Assembly (NCBI GenBank): GCA_051201605.1
Contig: CP179201.1
Location: 2,728,001 to 2,792,000, forward strand
Origin: CABZJG01 sp902512685
Lineage (GTDB): Bacteria > Pseudomonadota > Alphaproteobacteria > Rhodobacterales > Rhodobacteraceae
Direction of reading: 5' to 3'
Length of the DNA: 64,000 bases
Positions 52,953 to 61,144 of this stretch are shown in pieces (position 1 is the stretch's first letter; every line of letters begins with the position of its first letter). The notes under the pieces are model-generated. The model saw only the letters and a program-made list of their open reading frames with translations, was not told the DNA's origin and searched no databases. The position numbers and the translations under genes were made by a program.

Positions 52953-53009
52953 TTTATGCCTGCGCGGCAGCCAAGCTAGATTGCGAAAAAGCATAGGGGT
53001 ATTTCGCCA

Positions 53010-53555
53010 ATGACACCAACGATACTCGGTCTGTGCGGATCTTTGAGAACACAGTCCTATAACCGAAAATTACTGAACCAAGCCGTTCAGCTTTTTGGAC
53101 CTTGCAGTTATCAAGAAATCTCTCTCAATCTGCCACTTTATGACGGTGATCTTGAGGACCGCGATGGCATTCCGGAACAGGTTCAACATCTTGCCCATGC
53201 AATTAAATCCGCTGATGGGATTATTGTGGTCGGACCTGAGTATAACAAGGGCCTATCAGGCGCTCTTAAGAACGGCTTGGATTGGGTGAGCCGTGTTCCA
53301 GGCGGAGTATGGAAAACCAAGCCAGTGGCAGTGATGAGCGCCGCGAGTGGTCGCTCGGGGGGCGAAACAGCGCAATATATGCTGCGCCACTGCCTGACCC
53401 CCTTTGGAGCGCAGCTGATTTCGGCGCCTATGGTTGCCGTGGCCAATGCCGCGCAAGAATTTGACGAAGAGGGCAATCTTACAAACGAGCGCTACCTCAC
53501 AGCAATCAAGGGGCTAATGGCCGAACTGCGCTACTTGAGCGAAAAATCTCACTGA
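53010..53555 (+). CDS. NADPH-dependent FMN reductase
   Basis: Flavodoxin-like reductase, 181 residues. FMN phosphate loop GLCGSLRTQSYNRKLL at residues 7-22, VVGPEYNKGLSGALKNGLDW (the family signature PEYNxxxPxxLKNxxDW with GLSGA here), and ALSAASGRSGG-like MSAASGRSGG. It reduces FMN or quinones with NADPH; chromate and azo-dye reduction are side activities of relatives. It lies just downstream of the ncRNA. Confidence 0.88.
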   Translation: MTPTILGLCGSLRTQSYNRKLLNQAVQLFGPCSYQEISLNLPLYDGDLEDRDGIPEQVQHLAHAIKSADGIIVVGPEYNKGLSGALKNGLDWVSRVPGGVWKTKPVAVMSAASGRSGGETAQYMLRHCLTPFGAQLISAPMVAVANAAQEFDEEGNLTNERYLTAIKGLMAELRYLSEKSH

Positions 53556-53589
53556 GCTTTTTATTTTTTTGCAGTCAGTCAGGTTTGGA

Positions 53590-54387
53590 TTAGGGCGCAC
53601 GCATGAGCGCATGCTCAGCGGAATGAAAATCAAATCCGCTCTTTAGATAAAGCCGATGCGCAGTGCTGTCCTGATCGGCAATAATTACAAACTGCTCAAC
53701 GTTATGCTGCTCTGCGCTACACTGCGCCGCAAATTCAAGCAAAGCGCCAGCGATGCCGCGCCCGCGATATTTTTTATGCGTGCCAACCGCCTGATAACGG
53801 GCCAACCCGTTTTCAACATAAAGACCAAGTGAGCCAACCAATTTAGAGCCTTCAAAAGCCCCGAACCAACCGCCATTACCAGCTTCGGCCCAGCGCCGCA
53901 AAACTGCCATCCTACGGCGTTCAAAATCACTGTAGCCAGCGTATTCCATATCCTCTAAACCAACCGAAATCTGAAGATCAGACGCGGCTTGCCAGTCTGC
54001 ATCAGATGTCACTTGGCGCAGTGCAATTCCCCACCCTAAAGATCTGTGCGCTTTAGGGTGCGTACTGGCCATTACAGCCGTCGCATCAAGTTCAAAACCG
54101 GCTTCTGTAAAGGGCAAAATATCTGATGGATCAAAGCGGTGGCTGGGCCATAGAAATGTCTGGTGCCGAATGCCTGCCATCTCTGCGAACAAGGTTTCAA
54201 ACCGCGATGTCCAACGGGAAAAATCACCCGCCTCAGGTGGCTTAGAAAAAATCAGGCAATTGCCAAAAAAGTAATCCGGCATCGCCGGCGATACAAATTG
54301 CAAACAATCAAAGTGCGATGTTAGCCCGCCAAAGGGTTTCAGCATCATGAGCTCAGTGCGCAAGCCCAGCGATAACTTATCCAGCAT
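53590..54387 (-). CDS. GNAT-family N-acetyltransferase
   Basis: 265 residues from ATG 54387, which overlaps the end of the upstream ATPase gene by 11 nt; the frame extends to 54543 but that part overlaps oppF. The acetyl-CoA loop is in VGTHKKYRGRGIAGALLEFA (motif A, R/QxxGxG/A), with the acceptor region YLKSGFDFHSAE. The N-terminal 100 residues form an extra domain. Coupling to an oligopeptide importer suggests it acts on an imported peptide or amino acid, or modifies it for tolerance. Confidence 0.82.
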   Translation of the reverse strand: MLDKLSLGLRTELMMLKPFGGLTSHFDCLQFVSPAMPDYFFGNCLIFSKPPEAGDFSRWTSRFETLFAEMAGIRHQTFLWPSHRFDPSDILPFTEAGFELDATAVMASTHPKAHRSLGWGIALRQVTSDADWQAASDLQISVGLEDMEYAGYSDFERRRMAVLRRWAEAGNGGWFGAFEGSKLVGSLGLYVENGLARYQAVGTHKKYRGRGIAGALLEFAAQCSAEQHNVEQFVIIADQDSTAHRLYLKSGFDFHSAEHALMRAP

Positions 54388-55381
54388 TGACCTGCCGCCA
54401 ATGATGACAGGCGACCAAATGATCTTTGTTTGCCGTATCTGGGACCGGTTTTTGTTCTGCGCAAATATCTGTCGAATGACGGCACCGGGTGCGAAAAACG
54501 CAGCCCGAGGGCGGATTAATCGGCGATGGCAAATCCCCTGCAATCAACGCATCCTGTGGCTTTTTTGGAACTGTTGGATCCGGCACAGGCACCGATGCGA
54601 TCAATGCCTGAGCATAGGGATGCAGCGGACGGGTATAAAAATCTTCGCTGCCGGCAAATTCAACCATATTTCCCAAGTATAGCACCATCACCCGATCGGA
54701 AATATGCTTTACCACGCTTAGATCATGCGCAATGAACACCAGCGATAGACCCAGCTCGCTCTGCAATTCCATCAACAGGTTGATCACCTGCGCTTGAATC
54801 GACACATCCAGCGCCGAGACCGGCTCATCACAGATGATCAGTTTAGGATTGATGATCAAGGCCCTTGCGATCCCGATCCGCTGGCATTGGCCGCCGGAAA
54901 ACTCATGCGGATAGCGGTTGATCAAATTCGGCAGAATTCCAACTTTTTCCAGTACCTGCCGCACTTTTACCCCGCGCTCGGCTTTGCTCATGCGTGGAAA
55001 ATGGGTCTTTAGCGGTTCGGCAACAATTTCGCCAATTGTCATCCGCGGATCAAGCGAAGCCAGTGGGTCTTGGAAAATCATCTGCAGATCGCGGCGTTTT
55101 TCTTTCATTGCAGCATCGCTTGTGCTGAGTAAATCCTGCCCCAGCCACAGAACTTGTCCTGTTTCAGCTGGCAACATACGGATAATCGCACGCGCCAAAG
55201 TGGATTTGCCGCAGCCGCTTTCCCCGACCACCCCAAGGGTTTGACCAGGATAAAGATCAAAGCTGATATTATCCACCGCCCTCAGTTTATCCTTCGGTGT
55301 CCAGGGCATGGCACCGCGGCGGACAACTTCAAACACCACGGATAGATCGCGTACAGATAGAATTGGCTCGGGCGTCGTCAT
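54377..55381 (-). CDS. oppF: Oligopeptide ABC transporter ATPase OppF/DppF
   Basis: 334 residues from ATG 55381 (ATGA overlap with the oppD stop); the frame extends to 55459 within oppD. Walker A GVVGESGCGKSTLAR, signature FSGGQCQRIGIARAL, Walker B LIICDEPVSALD, H-loop FIAHDLSVV. The insertion GAMPWTPKDKLRAVDNIS before the P-loop and the C-terminal oligopeptide-transporter domain with Cys residues (GCVFRTRCRHSTDIC, likely an Fe-S or metal site) identify the OppF side. Confidence 0.93.
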   Translation of the reverse strand: MTTPEPILSVRDLSVVFEVVRRGAMPWTPKDKLRAVDNISFDLYPGQTLGVVGESGCGKSTLARAIIRMLPAETGQVLWLGQDLLSTSDAAMKEKRRDLQMIFQDPLASLDPRMTIGEIVAEPLKTHFPRMSKAERGVKVRQVLEKVGILPNLINRYPHEFSGGQCQRIGIARALIINPKLIICDEPVSALDVSIQAQVINLLMELQSELGLSLVFIAHDLSVVKHISDRVMVLYLGNMVEFAGSEDFYTRPLHPYAQALIASVPVPDPTVPKKPQDALIAGDLPSPINPPSGCVFRTRCRHSTDICAEQKPVPDTANKDHLVACHHWRQVNAG

Positions 55382-56343
55382 ACCAATTCCTCCTTGGGTT
55401 TGTGGCAGGCGCGCAAACCGCTGCCGCTGGGCACAACAATCGCGCGGTCGGTTCTGCAATGGTCCACCACATACTCACAGCGGGGCGAAAATGGGCAGCC
55501 CTTGGGCATATTCATCATATTGGGTGGATTTCCCGGAATGGCATTCAATGCGTCATTGCCTTGATCCAGCCGAGGGATCGCGGATAAAAGCGCCTGGGTA
55601 TAGGGGTGGCCAGGTCTGGCAAACAATGGCTTGATGTCATCATATTCCATCATTTGCCCCCCATAAAGCACCAAAACTTTTTCGCAGCTCTGGGCCACGA
55701 CGCCCAGATCATGGGTGATCAAGACCAGCGACATTTGAAACTCTTTTTGCAAATCACCCAGCAAAGACATAATTTGATCTTGAACCGTCACATCTAGGGC
55801 CGTTGTTGGTTCATCGGCAATCAATAATTCTGGCTCGCACAAAAGCGCCATCGCGATCATCACCCGTTGCCGCATCCCGCCAGAAAATTCATGCGGATAC
55901 ATATGCACGCGGTTTTTAGCTTCGGGTATACGCACTGCATCCAGCATTGCGATGGCCCGCGCCGTAGCCTCACGTTTGCTCATGCCCCGATGATGTATCA
56001 AAACCTCGACCATCTGCTCTGACACTCGCAGATAGGGGTTGAGCGAGGTCATCGGATCTTGAAAAATCATAGCCATTTTTTCGGCACGATATGTATTGAG
56101 CTCAGAGATCGGAAGGTTAAGAATGTCTTTTCCTTCGATCAGAACCCGGCCGCTGCTGCGTCCATTTTCGGCCAGCAGGCCCATGATTGAAAAAGCGGTT
56201 TGCGATTTACCGGATCCGCTTTCCCCGACAATTGCCAAGGAATGCCCCTTTTCCAGCTCAAAGCTTAGATCTTTGACCGCCTGCACAGCACCATCATTGG
56301 TTTGAAATTCAACCGACAAATTTTCAACTTTTAGTAATGCCAT
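55378..56343 (-). CDS. oppD: Oligopeptide ABC transporter ATPase OppD/DppD
   Basis: 321 residues. Walker A AIVGESGSGKSQTAFSIMG, signature FSGGMRQRVMIAMAL, Walker B LLIADEPTTALD, H-loop ITHDLGVV, and the C-terminal Cys cluster CPFSPRCEYVVDHC. It pairs with OppF to power the OppBC channel. It starts 8 nt after oppC and overlaps oppF by 4 nt. Confidence 0.94.
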   Translation of the reverse strand: MALLKVENLSVEFQTNDGAVQAVKDLSFELEKGHSLAIVGESGSGKSQTAFSIMGLLAENGRSSGRVLIEGKDILNLPISELNTYRAEKMAMIFQDPMTSLNPYLRVSEQMVEVLIHHRGMSKREATARAIAMLDAVRIPEAKNRVHMYPHEFSGGMRQRVMIAMALLCEPELLIADEPTTALDVTVQDQIMSLLGDLQKEFQMSLVLITHDLGVVAQSCEKVLVLYGGQMMEYDDIKPLFARPGHPYTQALLSAIPRLDQGNDALNAIPGNPPNMMNMPKGCPFSPRCEYVVDHCRTDRAIVVPSGSGLRACHKPKEELV

Positions 56344-56351
56344 TGCGACCC

Positions 56352-57287
56352 CTACCGATCTTTGGGGTCAAACGCATCGCGTAGACCATCGCCAATAAAG
56401 TAAAAACAAAACATCGTGACCGTAAAGAAAAACAGCGGAAAGGCCAGCTGCCAAATGGTGCCATAAGTCATGGTCCCTGCCCCTTCAGAAATCAATGCGC
56501 CCCAGCTTGTATTGGGCTCTTGCACACCAAGGCCGAGAAAGGAAATAAAGCTTTCTGCCATGATAAACCCCGGGATCATCAGTGATCCGTAGACAATTAC
56601 AATGCCCAGTAAATTCGGCACGATGTGGCGAATAACAATGGTAAACTGCGACACCCCTGTGGCCCGCGCGGCTTCAATAAACTCTTTGTTCTTCAGCGTC
56701 ATGGTTTGCCCGCGCGCCACCCGCGCCATGCCAAGCCAGCTAAAGAGCGCAATGCCCACAAAGATCATCAAGATGGAGCGCCCGAACACTACCAAGAAAA
56801 GGATCAGTACAAACATGAACGGGATCGCGATCAAAATATCCACAATCCGCATCATCAAGCCATCAACACGGCCCCCAATATAACCCGAAATCGCGCCATA
56901 TATTGTACCCACAAAAGTGCTAATAATGGCGCCAATAAATCCAACCGCAAGTGAAATTCGACTGCCTTGCACCACACGGGCATAAAGATCACGCCCCATT
57001 TCATCCGTTCCAAAATAATGCCCCGTTTCCAAACTGGGGTAGCCTTTTTCATAGGTCATCCCCAACACAGCCCAGTCAATTTCTTCAATGCTGAAAGCGG
57101 CAAAAAAATTGCCAAATATCGAAAAAATAAAAATAAGGATCAGCACAAAAAGACAGATTGATGCCATTTTGTTTTTCGCATAGCGGATGCGCGCATCCAC
57201 CCAAAGCGAGCGGCCTTTCATTTCATCGCCAGACGACAGATCAAAATCATCCAAATTAAGTTTTTTCTTGGCGGTCAAATCTATCAT
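56352..57287 (-). CDS. oppC: Oligopeptide ABC transporter permease OppC
   Basis: 311 residues, six membrane helices with an N-terminal OppC_N domain (YAKNKMASICLFVLILIF). The EAA cytoplasmic loop reads KNKEFIEAARATGVSQFTIV with IRHIVPNLLG. It has the long periplasmic loop after helix 1 expected for OppC (KGYPSLETGHYFGTDEMGRD). 4 nt after oppB. Confidence 0.94.
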   Translation of the reverse strand: MIDLTAKKKLNLDDFDLSSGDEMKGRSLWVDARIRYAKNKMASICLFVLILIFIFSIFGNFFAAFSIEEIDWAVLGMTYEKGYPSLETGHYFGTDEMGRDLYARVVQGSRISLAVGFIGAIISTFVGTIYGAISGYIGGRVDGLMMRIVDILIAIPFMFVLILFLVVFGRSILMIFVGIALFSWLGMARVARGQTMTLKNKEFIEAARATGVSQFTIVIRHIVPNLLGIVIVYGSLMIPGFIMAESFISFLGLGVQEPNTSWGALISEGAGTMTYGTIWQLAFPLFFFTVTMFCFYFIGDGLRDAFDPKDR

Positions 57288-57291
57288 TAGT

Positions 57292-58215
57292 TCAATACCT
57301 GATCTGCGGATCTAGCCAGCCATAGGCCAAATCGACGATTAGATTGAACAGAACCACCAATCCGCCCGCGAGCAAGGTGATACCAAGCATGACAGAATAA
57401 TCACGGTTCAACGCCGAATTGACAAAGAAATACCCCATGCCGCCGGTTGAAAAAATTGAATCGATGATGAAAGAGCCGGTGATGAGCCCGACAAACATCG
57501 GCCCCAGATAGGTAATCACCGGCAGCATTGCCGGCTTGAGCGCATGGCGCAGAATAACCGCTCGCTCCGGCAGGCCTTTGGCCCGCGCCGTCCGGATATA
57601 ATTCGACCGCAACACCTCAAGCAATGAGGCCCGCGTTAGGCGCGTTAGCTCAGCCGTATAGGATGTGGACAGTGCAATCACCGGCAGCACAAGGTTTTGC
57701 CAACTGCCGTCGTTCCACCCACCGCCCGGTAAAAGCCCAAGCCATAAGGTGAACACCAAAATCAAAAGCGGTGCCATCACAAAATTTGGCAACACGCTGG
57801 CGGTGATTGAAAAACTCACAGCAAAATAATCCGTTTTGGTATTTTGCCGCAACGCCGCAATCAGGCCGAGCGGAATACCGAAGAGCACCGCAACAATAAA
57901 TGACCAAACGCCATAAGTCATTGTCACCGGAAATCCCTGGGCGATAATCTCGTTCACCGTGCGGTCTTTGTATTTAAACGAGGGACCAAAATCGAATTCT
58001 GTCAATATCCCGACGGTATAATTAATCATTTGTTTGTAAATTGGCTGATCAAGACCGTATTTTGCCTCGATATTGGCCAGCACTTGCGGCGGCAGCGGCT
58101 TTTCCGAAGTAAACGGCCCTCCGGGCGCTGCATGCATTAGCAAAAATGAAATAACCAAAATAATCAGTAAAGTCGGAATGGCAATCGCCACACGGCGCAC
58201 AATCAGGTTGAGCAT
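57292..58215 (-). CDS. oppB: Oligopeptide ABC transporter permease OppB
   Basis: 307 residues, six membrane helices. N-terminal VRRVAIAIPTLLIILVISF, GGPFTSEKPLPPQVLANIEA after helix 1, and the EAA loop SNYIRTARAKGLPERAV with LRHALKPAMLPVI. It is the partner of OppC. An intercistronic hairpin separates it from oppA. Confidence 0.94.
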   Translation of the reverse strand: MLNLIVRRVAIAIPTLLIILVISFLLMHAAPGGPFTSEKPLPPQVLANIEAKYGLDQPIYKQMINYTVGILTEFDFGPSFKYKDRTVNEIIAQGFPVTMTYGVWSFIVAVLFGIPLGLIAALRQNTKTDYFAVSFSITASVLPNFVMAPLLILVFTLWLGLLPGGGWNDGSWQNLVLPVIALSTSYTAELTRLTRASLLEVLRSNYIRTARAKGLPERAVILRHALKPAMLPVITYLGPMFVGLITGSFIIDSIFSTGGMGYFFVNSALNRDYSVMLGITLLAGGLVVLFNLIVDLAYGWLDPQIRY

Positions 58216-58258
58216 AGCTACGTTCCAAATAAGTCAGAAATTGCCTTGCGAATAAATG

Positions 58259-58290
58259 ACGGGCACCGAAAGATATCGGCGCCCGTTTTT
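58259..58290 (-). promoter_or_regulatory. Intercistronic hairpin between oppA and oppB
   Basis: Stem ACGGGC-x-CCGA / TCGG-x-GCCCGT with one mismatched pair and an 8-nt loop. On the minus strand it lies 10 nt past the oppA stop and lacks a strong T-tract, so it probably acts as an RNA stabiliser or partial terminator that keeps binding-protein mRNA in excess over the permease genes. Confidence 0.6.
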
Positions 58291-58299
58291 ATCAATTTA

Positions 58300-59925
58300 T
58301 TATTCTGCAACCTTATAAAGGTTTCTAGAATACCAGTTGCCTTCAACGTTCTCATGCGGCCATCCTTTAATAGATGACTTCAGGAACGTTGCGCTTGTGT
58401 AGTGATAGATCGAGATCAACGGAACTTCGTCTGCAATGATTTCCTCGATTCTCGTGTAGTTTGGCTGAGCATTGTCTGACGTTTTAGAATCCGCCAGCAA
58501 TTGATCGACCTCTGCGTTTGAGAATTTGGAATCATTGTAACCAGATTTGGAGTTCACCAGATCAAGGAAGGTTGAGGCTTCGTTATAATCGCCGCACCAG
58601 CCAGCGCGACCAACCTCATAGTTGCCTTCACCTTTCGTGGACAGGAAGGTTTTCCATTCCTGGTTCTGCATGGTTGCTTCCACGCCCAGTTTTTGTTTCC
58701 ACATCTGGCTGATCGCAATCGCGATTTTTTTGTGACCCTCAGATGTATTATAGAGGATTTCGATCGCCAGTGGATTGCCCTTGTCGTAACCCGCCGCAGA
58801 AAGCAATTCAGCCGCTTTGGCATCGCGCTCGGCTTGGGACATATTGGCGGCAGCCACTTCTGGTACGCTAAAGCCCGCTGTTGCACCCGGCGTAAAGGTA
58901 TAGGCAGGGAACTGACCGGCCTGCAGGATGTTTTCAACGATGATATCACGATCGATTGCATAGGACAGCGCCTGTCTAACCCGCTTGTCTTTCAACGCCT
59001 CTGGACCATTTTCGCCCATGTTCAGGCTATAGTAATAAGTGCAGAGTTTAGGGTTGGAATAAACTTCGGCAGGATACTGCTTTTGCATTTTCAAGAACTG
59101 GCCTGTTGGAACGCCAGTTTTATCAAATTCGCCAGCAAGATAGCGTGTTAGCGCCACATTTTCATCATTGACGATCTTGATCACGACTTTTTCCATGATC
59201 GTTTCGGCGTCGTTCCAATACATCGGGTTACGTTCGCGCTCTAAAGTCTCGTTCGGAACGTGCTTGGTCAGCACATAGGCGCCGTTTGAAACGATATTTT
59301 CAGGCTTTATCCAATCGGTGCCATGGGCTTCGATGGTCCATTGCGGTGATGGGAAAGTTGATCCATGCGTTGTGGTCAGTGGGAAATAGGACATACTGCC
59401 CGCCAGCGTGACTTCCAGCGTTGTATCATTTAGCGCTTTAACGCCCAATTCAGAGACCGGCATATCGCCGGACATCACACCGCCGGCATTTTTGATGTTC
59501 ATCACTTCCATAAACCACTGATACGGCGATGCGGTTTCAGGATCAGCAAGGCGTTTCCACGCATATTCGAAATCACCCGCAGTGACAGTTTTACCATCCG
59601 ACCACTTTGCGTTGTCGCGCAGGGTAAATGTATAGACAGTTTTATCGGCATTTGTGGTATGGCTTAGGGCTACGCCCGGCACCAGATTGCCATCCGCATC
59701 TTGATTGTAAAGACCTTCAAAGAGGTCGCGAACAATTGCAGCACCGGTCGTATCTTCCACAATTTGGGGATCGACCGAGGTGTGCTCGTCACCGGTTACA
59801 TAGGTAAATATTTGGTCATCCGCCAGGGCCTCGCCAGTTGTTGGATGGGCTCCGGCCGCCAAGAGCGGGCCACTTGCCCAACCCACAGCCGTCGCCAGCA
59901 ATATGGCTTTCATACAATGTTTCAT
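58300..59925 (-). CDS. oppA: Oligopeptide-binding protein OppA
   Basis: Periplasmic solute-binding protein (SBP_bac_5), 541 residues from ATG 59925, with GGGAGAGATTG upstream; a longer frame opens at 59976. Signal peptide MKHCMKAILLATAVGWASG, cleaved near LLAAGA. Family hallmarks: DPQIVEDTTGAAIVRDLFEG, WSDGKTVTAGDFEYAWKRLA, ASPYQWFMEV, KDKRVRQALSYAIDRDIIV and a C-terminal YNDSKFSNAEVDQLL. It is first in the opp operon and close to E. coli OppA/MppA in layout. It delivers di- to oligopeptides to OppBCDF. Confidence 0.95.
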   Translation of the reverse strand: MKHCMKAILLATAVGWASGPLLAAGAHPTTGEALADDQIFTYVTGDEHTSVDPQIVEDTTGAAIVRDLFEGLYNQDADGNLVPGVALSHTTNADKTVYTFTLRDNAKWSDGKTVTAGDFEYAWKRLADPETASPYQWFMEVMNIKNAGGVMSGDMPVSELGVKALNDTTLEVTLAGSMSYFPLTTTHGSTFPSPQWTIEAHGTDWIKPENIVSNGAYVLTKHVPNETLERERNPMYWNDAETIMEKVVIKIVNDENVALTRYLAGEFDKTGVPTGQFLKMQKQYPAEVYSNPKLCTYYYSLNMGENGPEALKDKRVRQALSYAIDRDIIVENILQAGQFPAYTFTPGATAGFSVPEVAAANMSQAERDAKAAELLSAAGYDKGNPLAIEILYNTSEGHKKIAIAISQMWKQKLGVEATMQNQEWKTFLSTKGEGNYEVGRAGWCGDYNEASTFLDLVNSKSGYNDSKFSNAEVDQLLADSKTSDNAQPNYTRIEEIIADEVPLISIYHYTSATFLKSSIKGWPHENVEGNWYSRNLYKVAE

Positions 59926-60263
59926 CAATCTCTCCCTTTTGATGATTAACGTTTTGAGTTTCCGTGTCTGATACAAACGAGTGAATCAGTTGATATCAAA
60001 GTCTAGATGGACAAAGTTAAACACGCTCGCATCAAGTTTCATAGACTGCATTTCGCAACGTAAAGTAGGATTTCTTCACATTCTGCTGGGCATCATTCGA
60101 TTTTTCTTTTCGAATGGGAAGCAAACGCGCGCAAATGAAACCTGCGGCTCTCATTTTTGCCGTGCTATCACACACTCCGCCCGAGTTGTACTTTCCAAAA
60201 CCATCCGCTTAGGCGCGATTAGCCATGAAAACCGCTGCGTGAGTGTTTCTGGACAAAAAGATA
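59926..60263. other. oppA upstream region
   Basis: 338 bp between iclR (ends at 60264) and oppA, both on the minus strand. It contains a perfect 7-bp inverted repeat CATTCGA / TCGAATG (60094-60100, 60110-60116, 9-nt loop), a possible operator or hairpin. The opp promoter should lie here; no gene is supported. A plus-strand open frame through here is antisense to iclR and not credible. Confidence 0.5.
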
Positions 60264-61028
60264 TCAGTCTTCAAACAAGACATCTTTCAACTGCCGAGCT
60301 GCTTCAAGCAATACAGGCTTGGATGCCACCAACTTTTCGCGGTTCAGCCGGATCGATGGCCCATGAAACGCAATCGCCGCAACAACTCGTCCGCTGGCAT
60401 GACGAACCGGGACAGAAATTGCCAACATATCATCTAAAAACTCTTCGTTATCCAAGGCATATCCTTGCTTTGAAATACTGTCCAATTCTTTCATAAGGGC
60501 CGCTGGCGAGGTGAATGTATTGGATGTGTGAGCTTGCAGGTTTAAGGCTGACACCAATTTGGCCCGATCATTTGGTAAGAGCGAAGCCAGATAGGTCTTG
60601 CCGCTGGCAGTGCAGTGAAATGGCACATTTGTCCCAATAGGCAATTGAACCCGAAATGCCCAGTCTGTTTCAACCCGGTCAAGATAATTCATTCCAGAGA
60701 CCTCGGGCACAGCAAAATTGACGGTTTCACCAACCTGCCGGGCAACGTTCTCTAAAATTTGCCTTCGAATGACATGCAAATGCGACGAATACATCAACCC
60801 TGCCCCAATGGTGCGGCTGCGGCGCGCGGCGCGCAATCTTTTGCCATTTTGTTCATAAATCAAAAATCCCTGCTCAACCAAGGTTGCACAGACCCGGTGT
60901 ACGGTTTGTTTTGGCAATCCAATCGCGCGGCCGATCTCTGTCGGGTTCATGGGCGATGAAGATTCGCCCAAAGCCTCTAAGATCAGCAAAGGCCTTAGGT
61001 TGGTAGGCATCCGTTCTATGGATGACAT
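60264..61028 (-). CDS. IclR-family transcriptional regulator
   Basis: 254 residues from ATG 61028 (MSSIERMPTNLRPLLILEAL); a TTG start at 61043 is possible. N-terminal winged helix with PTEIGRAIGLPKQTVHRVCATL, then the IclR effector domain (VGETVNFAVPEVSGMNYLDRV, HCTASGKTYLA with the usual SGK, GYALDNEEFLDDMLAISVPV). It is divergent from the GMC oxidoreductase and lies upstream of opp. It likely controls the GMC gene through the palindrome at 61104. Confidence 0.93.
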   Translation of the reverse strand: MSSIERMPTNLRPLLILEALGESSSPMNPTEIGRAIGLPKQTVHRVCATLVEQGFLIYEQNGKRLRAARRSRTIGAGLMYSSHLHVIRRQILENVARQVGETVNFAVPEVSGMNYLDRVETDWAFRVQLPIGTNVPFHCTASGKTYLASLLPNDRAKLVSALNLQAHTSNTFTSPAALMKELDSISKQGYALDNEEFLDDMLAISVPVRHASGRVVAAIAFHGPSIRLNREKLVASKPVLLEAARQLKDVLFED

Positions 61029-61103
61029 CTTTCGAACTCCCAAAATTACAATTTTTAAAATATCTCTTGAAAAGAATCAAAAAACAATGCTTTATTAATA
61101 AAT

Positions 61104-61120
61104 TGGGACAAAAAGTCTCA
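61104..61120. promoter_or_regulatory. Candidate IclR operator
   Basis: TGGGAC-AAAAA-GTCTCA: a 17-bp inverted repeat with one mismatch of six pairs, in the iclR-GMC gap, 25 bp before the GMC start codon. IclR-family sites often are ~15-18-bp palindromes with an A/T centre. Confidence 0.55.
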
Positions 61121-61144
61121 TTTTTTGAAGTTTGGAGTGTTTTT

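Noticed and set aside
52718..52996. 92-codon plus-strand ORF
   Set aside because: It coincides with the structured RNA and its promoter; composition and lack of family features argue against a protein.
59981..60496. 171-codon plus-strand ORF upstream of oppA
   Set aside because: It runs antisense through iclR and shows no domain.
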